64,000 bases of DNA from Prolixibacteraceae bacterium (lineage in GTDB: Bacteria; Bacteroidota; Bacteroidia; Bacteroidales; Prolixibacteraceae). The stretch is from contig DOAQ01000012.1 of assembly GCA_003506435.1 (NCBI GenBank), forward strand, positions 1-64,000. Direction: 5' to 3'. This document shows positions 10,041 through 18,192 of the stretch, piece by piece. The notes beneath the pieces were generated by a model. The model had not been told where the DNA came from. It did no database searches and saw only the letters and a list, made by a program, of their open reading frames with translations. Within the stretch, counting starts at the first letter, position 1. Every line of letters starts with the position of its first letter. The translations under genes were made by a program, and so were the position numbers.

Positions 10041-10061
10041 ACCAACATGTAACATGTTGGT
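10041..10061. promoter_or_regulatory. Perfect inverted repeat upstream of nhaA
   Basis: ACCAACATG and CATGTTGGT form a perfect 9-base inverted repeat with a TAA spacer, 25 bases before the nhaA start codon. The symmetry and size fit a dimeric-repressor operator; as RNA it would be a hairpin with a three-base loop close to the ribosome-binding region. No T run follows, so it is not a terminator. Confidence 0.55.
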
Positions 10062-10085
10062 CATACAATGTAAAAAAGAAAGGCC

Positions 10086-11381
10086 ATGATTGAGAAAATA
10101 ATAATTACCCCTTTTCAGAAATTTACGAAGATTGAGAGTTTCAGCGGAATATTGCTATTTAGCGCTGCCATTTTTGCCTTGCTGTGGGCAAATTCGCCCT
10201 GGGCGTCAATGTACGAATCGTTATGGCAATATAAAATCGGAATTAATACGCCAAATTTTGAACTCAACAAACCATTGATTTTATGGGTGAACGATGGTTT
10301 AATGGCCTTGTTTTTTTTCCTGATCGGGCTTGAAATAAAAAGAGAACTCCTGATCGGAGAACTCAATTCCATTCGGAAAGCTACGTTCCCGTTTTTTGCC
10401 GCTTTGGGGGGAATGTTGATCCCGGTGGCCTTGTTTTTTCTGCTGAATAAAAATCCGGAAACAACCGGCGGATGGGGAATCCCGATGGCAACCGATATTG
10501 CCTTTTCGCTTGCTATATTAAATATACTGGGGAAACGGGTTCTGTTAAGCCTGAAAATTTTTCTTACCGCCTTTGCCATTATTGACGATATTGGCGCAGT
10601 ACTGGTGATCGCTATTTTTTACAGTTCCGGTATCAATTGGTTTTTGCTTACCTTATCGGTAGTCCCACTGATCGTACTTTCCGCTCTGTCGGTACAACAA
10701 ATTTACAGCAAATACGTGGTCTTCCTTTTAGGGACTGTTGTTTGGCTCCTGTTCCTGAAATCGGGCATCCATCCTACAGTAGCCGGTGTTTTGCTGGCTT
10801 TTACCATTCCCATCCGACAGCAAATTGATGTAAAAACCTATACCCGCAAATTATCTGAAATAATTCAAAATATAAAAGGGGCGGAAGATAATGACGATCC
10901 GGTTTTGACGACGGAACAAATTGAGCAAATTGACGATCTGGAAGACTGGACCGGAAAAGTACAATCGCCGCTTCAGCACCTCGAACACATGTTACACAAC
11001 TGGGTGGCTTATTTTATTATGCCGGTGTTTGCGTTTGCCAATGCCGGTATTTCGTTCAGCAGCAATATGCAACTCGATTTTCCGCTGATAATGATCATCG
11101 CGCTTAGCCTGTTTATCGGAAAATTGCTGGGCATATCATTTTTTTCGCTTTTGGGAGTGAAATTGCGACTTGCTGATTTGCCCGGCGATGTCAACCGGAT
11201 GCAGGTACTGGGAGTTGCCATGCTGGCAGGAGTGGGTTTCACCATGTCGATATTCATTGCCAACCTGGCCTTCACCGAAAATCCGGACTTCCTCGATTCA
11301 GCAAAAGCAGGCATCCTTTTAGGCTCGTTAATTTCCGGGACAGCAGGTTACTTTTTACTACGGATGGGGTACAAAAAATAA
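10086..11381 (+). CDS. nhaA: Na+/H+ antiporter NhaA
   Basis: A 431-residue inner-membrane antiporter that exchanges cytoplasmic sodium for external protons and protects against salt and alkali. It shows about twelve hydrophobic segments. The paired ion-binding aspartates are in AIIDDIGAVLVIAIF near residues 164-165, and the segment GIPMATDIAFSLAIL is the NhaA transmembrane IV signature. A charged loop rich in Asp/Glu around residues 270-290 (AEDNDDPVLTTEQ) is longer than in the enterobacterial protein. The gene has a palindrome just upstream and no operon partner, suggesting its own control. Confidence 0.96.
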   Translation: MIEKIIITPFQKFTKIESFSGILLFSAAIFALLWANSPWASMYESLWQYKIGINTPNFELNKPLILWVNDGLMALFFFLIGLEIKRELLIGELNSIRKATFPFFAALGGMLIPVALFFLLNKNPETTGGWGIPMATDIAFSLAILNILGKRVLLSLKIFLTAFAIIDDIGAVLVIAIFYSSGINWFLLTLSVVPLIVLSALSVQQIYSKYVVFLLGTVVWLLFLKSGIHPTVAGVLLAFTIPIRQQIDVKTYTRKLSEIIQNIKGAEDNDDPVLTTEQIEQIDDLEDWTGKVQSPLQHLEHMLHNWVAYFIMPVFAFANAGISFSSNMQLDFPLIMIIALSLFIGKLLGISFFSLLGVKLRLADLPGDVNRMQVLGVAMLAGVGFTMSIFIANLAFTENPDFLDSAKAGILLGSLISGTAGYFLLRMGYKK

Positions 11382-11455
11382 TTGGTTCGACGGGGATTGT
11401 TTTATTGGATTTTTTCTGATAATTTACATCTGAAAAACTAAAACCAATAATCAGC

Positions 11456-11944
11456 ATGAAGAAGTATTTTATCGTTGAAAATAATCAGCAAACCGGACCT
11501 TTGTCGATTGATGAATTACGGATGAAGGGAATTAGCCCGTCGACCCTGATTTGGTTTGAAGGAATGGCCAACTGGGAACAGGCTGCAACAATCGGCGAGT
11601 TAAACGAGCTGTTTGCAGCGCCGCCGCCACCGCCTCCGTACCATCAAAATGTTCCGCCTCCTGCAAGTCATCAGCAATCGGCACGGCAACCAGCGAGCAG
11701 CTATCGTCCTCTTCCCGACACGGGAAATGCCGAAGGAAATTTGGTAGCCGCAGCTTATTTACTGGCAGTCCTTGGCGGTGTCGGAGGAATCATCACAGGA
11801 GCAATGTTATGGATGGGCAAAGAAACAGTGAATGGAGGGAGATATAAAAAGTATACCCCGACAGGACAACTGCATGGCGCCTTTGCTTTCTTCCTGGGAA
11901 TTATCGTCTGGGCCGTCTGTGTTGATCTCTTCCTGAAAGGCTGA
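11456..11944 (+). CDS. GYF-like (DUF4339) membrane protein
   Basis: A 162-residue protein. Residues 1-50 form a GYF_2/DUF4339 domain (FIVENNQQTGPLSIDELR, then WFEGMANWEQA), a small module often found on membrane proteins. A proline-rich linker (PPPPPPYHQNVPPPA) follows, and two hydrophobic segments at the C-terminus (about 100-120 and 140-160) would anchor it in the inner membrane. Its partner is unknown. It follows nhaA by 74 bases in the same direction but has no obvious functional link. The convergent KAS III gene lies beyond a structured intergenic stretch. Confidence 0.8.
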   Translation: MKKYFIVENNQQTGPLSIDELRMKGISPSTLIWFEGMANWEQAATIGELNELFAAPPPPPPYHQNVPPPASHQQSARQPASSYRPLPDTGNAEGNLVAAAYLLAVLGGVGGIITGAMLWMGKETVNGGRYKKYTPTGQLHGAFAFFLGIIVWAVCVDLFLKG

Positions 11945-11980
11945 TTGAACCAGGAAAAACAATCGTACCACAAAAAATAG

Positions 11981-12063
11981 TACATTCGCGCACAAAGACA
12001 GGTTCCGGGGTTGTCGGGCAACCTCAACCGTACCTCATCCGACCCAGAGGCCGGGGCCTGTCT
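11981..12063. ncRNA. GC-rich structured element, candidate non-coding RNA
   Basis: Bases 11996-12008 and 12051-12063 form a continuous 13-pair stem (two of them G-T). Inside is a hairpin GGTTG/CAACC (12009-12023) with loop TCGGG. GTCGG at 12013-12017 could pair with CCGAC at 12039-12043, giving a pseudoknot-like fold. TACATTCG at 11981-11988, one base from the -7 consensus, sits just upstream on the plus strand, and a terminator-like hairpin follows at 12071. The stretch is much more GC-rich than its surroundings and has no ORF. I cannot assign it to a known RNA family; it could also be a repeat element. Confidence 0.4.
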
Positions 12064-12065
12064 GC

Positions 12066-12103
12066 AAAAAAAGCGGATCAGTTGAAAACCAGTCCGCCTT
12101 TTT
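12066..12103. terminator. Probable bidirectional terminator
   Basis: AAGCGGA (12071-12077) pairs with TCCGCCTT (12093-12100) with one bulge. A T run follows on the plus strand, and seven A before it give a U run on the minus strand. It can serve the plus-strand GYF gene or the structured element, and the minus-strand KAS III gene ending at 12125. Confidence 0.6.
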
Positions 12104-12124
12104 ATGAAAATTTATCTTGCTAAT

Positions 12125-13207
12125 TTACCACTTGTATATTATCGAATTGATATTCATTCCGGCACCTACAGAGCAAAGAATAATGTTATCCCCTTTGTTA
12201 ATCTCCTGTCCTTCCATCTCTCCTTTTACAATCAAATCGAGCAGGGTAGGAACTGTGGCGGCTGATGAATTTCCCAGTTTCCGGATGCTCATGGGCATTA
12301 TTCCTTCCGGAATATCTTTTTCTTTATACAATTTGAAAACACCTTTCAGGATGGCATCGTCCATTTTTTCGTTGGCCTGATGGATAATTACTTTTTTTAT
12401 ATCTGTCAATTGTAAACCGGCCTTATCAATGCTTTCTTTTACCACACCGGGAACAAAGCTGAGGGCATATACATACAATTTATGCCCTGACATTTTCAGG
12501 TATAAATTCTTTTTGTCAAGTTCTTCATTAAACGAAGGGCCAAGTGTTAAAAGATTGGCATACGGGTCACAATCTGAACGACTCGAATGGCTGAGAATAC
12601 CGGTTGGCACATCACTCTCAACACCTTCAACAATGGTTACCCCTGCCCCGTCGGCATAAATCAAAGAATCGCGGTCGTGCGGATCAGAAAGACGGGAAAG
12701 CACATCGGCGCCAATCACTGCACCACGTTTGTACAAACCACTACGGATATATGCGTCGGCAATAATCATTCCCTGTATCCATCCGGGGCAGCCGGCAATA
12801 ACATCGTGGGCAACACATGCCGGATTTTTTATCTTCATCCGGGCTTTTACTTTGCTGGCAACCGCAGGTAACAAATCGCAACTGACATTTCCCGGATGAA
12901 CATCTCCAAAATTAGTTCCGGCAATAATAAAATCAAGCGTTTCAAGATCAATACCTGCTGATTCGGCTGCACTTTTCAGCGCTTCCGCTGCCATATCGGA
13001 AGTTACTTTGTCCTCTTCAATCCACCGTCTTTCCTTTATATTTGTTATTTCTTCAAATTTGGAAATAATCTCGTTGTTATCTTTTTCAAACGGGGCCTTC
13101 GTCGCAGGATCGAAGAACCGGTAATCTTTAAAATAATCGTTTTTTATAATCCGTGAGGGAATATAGCTTCCTGTTCCAATAATTCTTGTATAAATTCTTT
13201 TTGTCAT
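12125..13207 (-). CDS. 3-oxoacyl-ACP synthase III family protein (KAS III/FabH-like)
   Basis: A 360-residue thiolase-fold enzyme that condenses an acyl-CoA starter with malonyl-ACP or a related substrate. The Cys-His-Asn triad is intact: Cys in AGCPGWIQG (about residue 139), His in IIHQANEKM (about 275) and Asn in LGNSSAATVP (about 311). It is some 30 residues longer than typical FabH, with an extra N-terminal stretch (FFDPATKAPFEKDNNE). This and the PGW replacement of the usual AGF next to the cysteine suggest a specialised branch rather than the housekeeping FabH. It lies 21 bases after the LpxH-type gene in the same direction, so the two are probably co-transcribed. Confidence 0.88.
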   Translation of the reverse strand: MTKRIYTRIIGTGSYIPSRIIKNDYFKDYRFFDPATKAPFEKDNNEIISKFEEITNIKERRWIEEDKVTSDMAAEALKSAAESAGIDLETLDFIIAGTNFGDVHPGNVSCDLLPAVASKVKARMKIKNPACVAHDVIAGCPGWIQGMIIADAYIRSGLYKRGAVIGADVLSRLSDPHDRDSLIYADGAGVTIVEGVESDVPTGILSHSSRSDCDPYANLLTLGPSFNEELDKKNLYLKMSGHKLYVYALSFVPGVVKESIDKAGLQLTDIKKVIIHQANEKMDDAILKGVFKLYKEKDIPEGIMPMSIRKLGNSSAATVPTLLDLIVKGEMEGQEINKGDNIILCSVGAGMNINSIIYKW

Positions 13208-13228
13208 AGTTTGCAGTAATTCAGAGCG

Positions 13229-13990
13229 CTATGATTGAATGTTGTATTTTTTTAATTCAAATTTTTCTCCGTCGAAAACGCCATAGGAAAAATAGTTGAT
13301 CCAGTCGCCCAAATTAATAAACACAGATTCGTTACCAATGGGTCTTTCTACTAATAAATGCCTGTGCCCGAATATGAAATAGTCAAAATGCTCTTTCTTT
13401 TCCATCGATTCGGCAAAAATGAAAAGACCCTCTTTGTCGTCGCCCCGGTAACCATCGGCCTGAATACCATTTGCAATCCTGCTGTTTTTCGACCAGTTGT
13501 GGCCAATCCCAAATGCAAAATTTGGATGCAAACGGGCAAAAATCCATTGCAGTGTTTTACTGGTAAATATTTTTTTCAGGAGCAAATAGCCTTTGTCTGA
13601 TGAATCCAGTCCATCGCCGTGGGCGAGGAAAAACTTTTTCCCGTTGAATTCGGGTTTGTATTCCTCGCGATGCAGGATAATACCCAGTTCTTCAGGCAAA
13701 TAATCAAAAATCCAGATGTCGTGGTTTCCTGTAAAATAGTGGACAGGGATGCCCGAATCGGCAATTTCCGCAATTTTCCCGAGCGTGCGGGTAAAACCAC
13801 GGGGAACAACTTTCCTGTATTCGAACCAGAAATCGAAAATGTCACCCATCAGGAAAAGAGCCGTTGCATCAACTTTGATTTCGTCGAGCCAACGAACAAA
13901 TAATTTTTCCCTTTCCTTATTATTTTTCAGGGCTGGCGCACCTAAATGGACATCGGATATAAAATATATTTTGCCTTGAGTCTGAACCAA
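13229..13990 (-). CDS. lpxH: UDP-2,3-diacylglucosamine hydrolase (LpxH-type)
   Basis: A 253-residue calcineurin-like metallophosphoesterase of the LpxH/LpxH2 group, which removes UMP from UDP-2,3-diacylglucosamine to give lipid X in lipid A synthesis. The metal-binding motifs appear in order: DVHLG (D-x-H), GDIFDFW, GNHDIW, HGDGL and FGHRH near the C-terminus. It has no signal peptide, as expected for a peripheral cytoplasmic membrane enzyme. It is the first gene of a likely two-gene operon with the KAS III gene. Substrate assignment rests on family resemblance; other UDP-sugar hydrolases are possible. Confidence 0.85.
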   Translation of the reverse strand: MVQTQGKIYFISDVHLGAPALKNNKEREKLFVRWLDEIKVDATALFLMGDIFDFWFEYRKVVPRGFTRTLGKIAEIADSGIPVHYFTGNHDIWIFDYLPEELGIILHREEYKPEFNGKKFFLAHGDGLDSSDKGYLLLKKIFTSKTLQWIFARLHPNFAFGIGHNWSKNSRIANGIQADGYRGDDKEGLFIFAESMEKKEHFDYFIFGHRHLLVERPIGNESVFINLGDWINYFSYGVFDGEKFELKKYNIQS

Positions 13991-14069
13991 AACATTGAAA
14001 ATTTGCGGTAAAGATACCAGTAAAAATCAAGTTAAAAAGTTAAAAAACGTATTGGTTAATGTTTGCCGG

Positions 14070-15221
14070 TTATTTAAGTACTTCTCCAAGCAATTTGTTT
14101 AGTGCCGGTCCCTGTACATCGCGGGCAATAATTTTGCCTTCAGGATCAAGCAGGTAGTTAAACGGTACTTTTTGTACGTTGTAATTATTTATTGCAGAAA
14201 CACTTCCTTTCATGTCGCCAACATTGATCCAGGTCAGGTTGTCCTTGTCAATGGCATCAACCCATTCGATACGGTTCTCATCAATGCTCACCTGGTAAAT
14301 TTCAAAGTTTCTGCCTTTGTATTTTTTGTAAAGCTCAACCAATACCGGGTTTTGAATCCGTGAACCGTTATCAACTGCGGCCCAGAATTGCAGGAGTACG
14401 TATTTCCCAAGCAGCGATGAAAGTGAGATGTTTTTTCCTTCAGTATTGGGTAACGTAATTTCAGGACTATTGGCGCCTGCCTGTTGAATAATATTTTGCA
14501 ATTTCATGCTTTGCTCGTCTTTCATCAGTTTCAGGGTATTTTCATACAAGGCCCGCACATGTTCCGATTTCGGAAAAACCGAATTCAGCGCCGATGCCGC
14601 AACCTTCAACGACTGAAGATCCTGTACCACGTAATTGCTGTCGTCGAATTTCTGATAAAGGGCAAGCACGCTGGCCATTGAAAAGGGATGTTTCTGAACA
14701 AAATCGGCAGAATAATCGATCTGCGATTTTTTAATCTGACTAATTTCCTGTTCCCAGTTTTGCTTCAATTCCTGATAATTCTGATGTGTCCGGTATAAAA
14801 CGGTCAGGCTCCGGATCGAATCGAGCTTGTGTTTTGTTACCGAAAGGTGGTTATTTAGTTCCTGAACGAGCATCGAACCATCGGAACCGGTAACTACATA
14901 TTCCCTCGAAAAATTGGCTGCATCGGCATAAACCTGAACTTTTTCAACCGAATCGACCAGCAAAGTGACAAAATTATTATCCGACAATTTTAACAGGTAA
15001 AAAGTTGGAAAACTGACATTTCCCTTGAACTGAAATTCTCCGTTTTTATCGATCTTCACAGAATCGACCGTTTGATTAACAGTTAGCTTAAGTTCGTCAA
15101 GATAAATGTACTTGTCAGCGGCATTGGTGATTTTACCTTCAATGACAAATTCATTTTTTTTGCTGCATGCGAAAAGCAACACAAGAACAGCAATCAGTAA
15201 AGGGAAAATATTTTTCACCAT
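14070..15221 (-). CDS. DUF4369/thioredoxin-fold lipoprotein lacking the CXXC motif
   Basis: A 383-residue protein with a lipoprotein signal (LLIAVLVLLFACSKK, acylated Cys expected at about residue 19). An N-terminal DUF4369 domain (FVIEGKITNAADKYIYLDEL) is followed by a helical middle and a C-terminal TlpA/AhpC-like thioredoxin fold (about 248-383). The usual redox site W-C-x-x-C is replaced by FWAAVDNGSR near residue 280, with no cysteine at all in the domain, so disulfide chemistry at this site is not possible. The cis-proline loop (VQKVPFNYLLDPEGKI) is kept. It is probably a periplasmic-facing binding or chaperone-like protein. It stands alone, divergent from ribF. Confidence 0.85.
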   Translation of the reverse strand: MVKNIFPLLIAVLVLLFACSKKNEFVIEGKITNAADKYIYLDELKLTVNQTVDSVKIDKNGEFQFKGNVSFPTFYLLKLSDNNFVTLLVDSVEKVQVYADAANFSREYVVTGSDGSMLVQELNNHLSVTKHKLDSIRSLTVLYRTHQNYQELKQNWEQEISQIKKSQIDYSADFVQKHPFSMASVLALYQKFDDSNYVVQDLQSLKVAASALNSVFPKSEHVRALYENTLKLMKDEQSMKLQNIIQQAGANSPEITLPNTEGKNISLSSLLGKYVLLQFWAAVDNGSRIQNPVLVELYKKYKGRNFEIYQVSIDENRIEWVDAIDKDNLTWINVGDMKGSVSAINNYNVQKVPFNYLLDPEGKIIARDVQGPALNKLLGEVLK

Positions 15222-15355
15222 AATTCCTTATTTCTTTTCGGTTAACGAGCCGTAAAAATAGCAATCAGAAATGAAAGCATTCCATAAATAACCGTAATTT
15301 TTCCCGGCAAACAGATAGATTTATTTATTTTTGGCCTTGAATTTGGCTTAAACAG

Positions 15356-16294
15356 GTGAAAGTATATTACGACATAGAAAGTTTCAGGGCGATTAACCCG
15401 GCAGTTACCATCGGCACTTTCGACGGGGTACACAACGGGCACAAAAAAGTAATCGGGCGACTGAAAGAACTTGCAGCGGAAATTGAAGGCGAATCGGTCA
15501 TCTTCACATTCTTCCCGCATCCACGGCTGGTGCTTTCGCCGGAAGAAGGAAACCTGCGGTTACTGACCACTCTCGATGAAAAAATCCGGCTTTTGGAAGA
15601 AGCCGGCATCGATCATCTGATCGCGTTTCCATTCACCAAAGAATTCAGCAATTTGAGCTATACCGATTTTGTAAAAACCATCCTGGTAGACAAACTAAAT
15701 ACCCGTTGCCTGGTCATTGGGTACGACCATAAATTTGGGAAAGACCGTGAAGGAGGATACGAGTTTCTGAAGCAGTGTGCCGATCAGTATCATTTCAGGC
15801 TTGAAAAGCTGGATGCATTTTATGTGGACGATGTAAATATCAGTTCAACCAAAATACGTACGGCGCTAGAGAAAGGCAACGTCGGGCGGGCCAACGAATT
15901 CCTCGGCTACCGGTTTACCCTTCACGGAAACGTGGTAGAAGGCCAGAAACTGGGTCGGAGAATCCAGTTTCCAACAGCGAATATTGAAGCATCCGATCCG
16001 CATAAAATTATCCCCGGATACGGAGTTTATGCTGTAACAGTCCGGTTCAACGGCAATGTTTACAAGGGAATGCTGAATATTGGCACCCGGCCAACCGTGA
16101 ATACCAATGCCGATCACCGCAGCATCGAAGTTCATATTTTCGATTTCGGCGAAGCCATTTACGGGAAACAGATCGAACTTTGTTTCTATCAAAAAATCAG
16201 GGAGGAACAAAAATTTAATTCCATCGATGAATTGAAAGCACAGTTGGAAAAGGATAAAGTACAAGTGCTTTCCTGTTTTTCAAAGTTTTTTTGA
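15356..16294 (+). CDS. ribF: Bifunctional riboflavin kinase/FAD synthetase
   Basis: A 312-residue enzyme that phosphorylates riboflavin to FMN and adenylates FMN to FAD. The N-terminal nucleotidyltransferase half has GTFDGVHNGHKKVI (the HxGH-like site) and the ISSTKIR motif near residue 163. The C-terminal riboflavin kinase half has GRRIQFPTANI and YKGMLNIGTRPT. The start is a GTG; it gives the normal RibF N-terminus (MKVYYDIESF) and no better ATG exists nearby. The gene is divergent from the DUF4369 lipoprotein and monocistronic by appearance. Confidence 0.96.
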   Translation: MKVYYDIESFRAINPAVTIGTFDGVHNGHKKVIGRLKELAAEIEGESVIFTFFPHPRLVLSPEEGNLRLLTTLDEKIRLLEEAGIDHLIAFPFTKEFSNLSYTDFVKTILVDKLNTRCLVIGYDHKFGKDREGGYEFLKQCADQYHFRLEKLDAFYVDDVNISSTKIRTALEKGNVGRANEFLGYRFTLHGNVVEGQKLGRRIQFPTANIEASDPHKIIPGYGVYAVTVRFNGNVYKGMLNIGTRPTVNTNADHRSIEVHIFDFGEAIYGKQIELCFYQKIREEQKFNSIDELKAQLEKDKVQVLSCFSKFF

Positions 16295-16653
16295 ACTGAA
16301 TTACTTTTCCCGGAGATCCCCGCCACTACTTTTTGCCCCCAAACACCTTTTTTCATAAAAATTCATAAAAAACTTGTCCGGCGAGTAAGGGTATTCTTTC
16401 CACGGACTGTCTAAAGTATAGATACAAGATTTTTTTTCATAAATTTGTTTGAGCTTTAACATTAGTTAGAAGAGAAAAGGTTCGGTAAGTTGCCGGACCT
16501 TTTTATTTAACGGCCTCCCAAAAACCTTGCATACAAAGACTTGATAAATAATAAATGAATTTCATGAAAACTTTCCTCTGCTTTTGAACCGGAAATGTTT
16601 AATTTGCAAGTTGAATTACGTTTAAAGTAAACCTAAAAACGGAGAATAAGAAC
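16295..16653. other. Gene-free stretch with a terminator
   Basis: About 360 bases without a credible ORF. TAAATTTG at 16440-16447 matches the -7 promoter consensus on the plus strand but has no -33 partner, and a hairpin terminator follows at 16478. The segment between could give a short RNA of roughly 50 bases. Nothing else is apparent. Confidence 0.4.
16478..16508 (+). terminator. Intrinsic terminator
   Basis: AGGTTCGG (16478-16485) pairs with CCGGACCT (16493-16500), including one G-T pair, over a 7-base loop, and is followed by TTTTATTT. It lies 184 bases after ribF, so it may end the ribF transcript or a short RNA starting near 16455. Confidence 0.7.
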
Positions 16654-18045
16654 ATGACACTTATTAAATCAATTTCAGGAATTCGCGGCACCATTGGCGG
16701 TAAACCCGGCGAAGGTCTGAGTCCGCTTGATGTGGTGAAATTCACTTCGGCGTATGCTGTTTTTATTAAAGCAAAAGCAAACAAGCAAAATCCAAAGATA
16801 GTAGTTGGCCGCGACGCCCGTATTTCGGGTGAAATGGTAAAATCGCTGGTTATTGGTTCGCTCACCGGCATGGGCTGCAACGTGGTCGATATTGATCTGG
16901 CAACCACTCCGACAACCGAGATTGCTGTTCCCAAAGAAAATGCCGATGGCGGCATTATTCTCACCGCCAGCCATAACCCGAAGCAATGGAACGCACTAAA
17001 ATTGCTCGATGCAAACGGCGAATTTCTTTCGGCTGCTGCCGGCGCCGAAATTTTGCAGATTGCAGAAAGCGAATCGTTTGTTTTTGCTGAAGTGGACCAA
17101 CTGGGAAAAGTTGAAAACAAAAATTATACTGACATTCATATTCAGGATGTGCTGAACCTTGAACTGGTTGATGTAGCGGCAATTAAAGCCGCTAAATTCA
17201 GAGTGGCCATCGATGCAGTGAATTCAGTGGGCGGAACGGTAATACCCGCGCTTCTGAAAGCCTTGGGCGTTGCTGAAATTATTGAAATCAACTGCGACCC
17301 GACCGGCCATTTTGCGCACACTCCCGAACCTCTTCCCGAAAACCTGGTTGAAACTTCAGAAATAATAAAAAAGAGCAAAGTCGATGTTGGTTTTGTGGTT
17401 GACCCTGATGTCGACCGGCTGGCAATTATCAACGAAGACGGGAGCATGTTCAACGAAGAATACACGCTGGTTGCCATGGCCGATTATGTGCTTCGCCATA
17501 CACCAGGCAACACGGTCTCCAACCTGTCGTCGTCGCGCGCGCTGCGGGTGATCACTGAAAAACACGGCGGTTCGTACTCGGCAGCCGCTGTTGGCGAAGT
17601 AAATGTGGTGGCTGAAATGCGCCGTACCAATGCAGTAATCGGAGGCGAAGGCAATGGCGGAGTAATTTATCCGGCTTCGCACAATGGCCGCGACGCTCTG
17701 GTTGGCATTGCACTGTTTCTGACCCATCTTGCAAAAACCGGCATGAAATGTTCGGAACTTCGGAAAACATATCCCGATTTTTTCATTTCGAAAAATAAAA
17801 TTGAACTGACTCCTGAAATTGATGTGGACCAAATTCTGGTTAAAATGAAGGAAAAATACCGCAACGAACAGGTGAACGATATTGATGGAGTAAAAATTGA
17901 TTTTGCTGAAGAGTGGGTCCACCTGCGCAAATCGAATACCGAACCGATCATTCGTATTTATTCGGAAGCGCCAAGTATGGAAAAGGCTGATTTGCTGGCC
18001 CAAAAAATCATTATGGAAATACGGGAACTGGCCGGTATCAACTAA
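16654..18045 (+). CDS. glmM: Phosphoglucosamine mutase/phosphomannomutase family
   Basis: A 463-residue alpha-D-phosphohexomutase. The phosphoserine loop is TASHNPKQWNALK (Ser near residue 105), the magnesium loop DPDVDRL (near 250), the sugar-binding loop GGEGNGGVIYPASHNGRD, and the C-terminal phosphate-binding loop RKSNTEPIIRIYSE. The GEGNGG loop, the short 460-residue length and the lone position fit the Bacteroidota GlmM group, which converts glucosamine-6-P to glucosamine-1-P for UDP-GlcNAc, peptidoglycan and LPS. A phosphomannomutase or phosphoglucomutase role cannot be excluded from sequence alone. Confidence 0.85.
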   Translation: MTLIKSISGIRGTIGGKPGEGLSPLDVVKFTSAYAVFIKAKANKQNPKIVVGRDARISGEMVKSLVIGSLTGMGCNVVDIDLATTPTTEIAVPKENADGGIILTASHNPKQWNALKLLDANGEFLSAAAGAEILQIAESESFVFAEVDQLGKVENKNYTDIHIQDVLNLELVDVAAIKAAKFRVAIDAVNSVGGTVIPALLKALGVAEIIEINCDPTGHFAHTPEPLPENLVETSEIIKKSKVDVGFVVDPDVDRLAIINEDGSMFNEEYTLVAMADYVLRHTPGNTVSNLSSSRALRVITEKHGGSYSAAAVGEVNVVAEMRRTNAVIGGEGNGGVIYPASHNGRDALVGIALFLTHLAKTGMKCSELRKTYPDFFISKNKIELTPEIDVDQILVKMKEKYRNEQVNDIDGVKIDFAEEWVHLRKSNTEPIIRIYSEAPSMEKADLLAQKIIMEIRELAGIN

Positions 18046-18162
18046 AATTAGTCTTGGTTTTTACTGTCCGGATGTAAAGAAAAATAAGGTAGTGAGACAA
18101 AAAATGAAAAAAAATGAAGTGACAACCCAACCTTTTTCTGTTTTTCTTCATCTAAGGAGTAT

Positions 18163-18170
18163 TAACTTTG
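18163..18170 (+). promoter_or_regulatory. -7 promoter element of the 18193 lipoprotein gene
   Basis: TAACTTTG matches TAnnTTTG exactly, 22 bases before the start codon. The -33 region is a T-rich stretch without a clean TTTG. Confidence 0.5.
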
Positions 18171-18192
18171 AATTATTATTTAAAAATAAAAA

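Noticed and set aside
11996..12063. Signal recognition particle RNA or a SAM-type riboswitch
   Set aside because: The SRP tetraloop motif and its asymmetric internal loop are absent, and no biosynthetic or transport gene lies directly downstream in either direction; the short GGGCAACC similarity is not enough.
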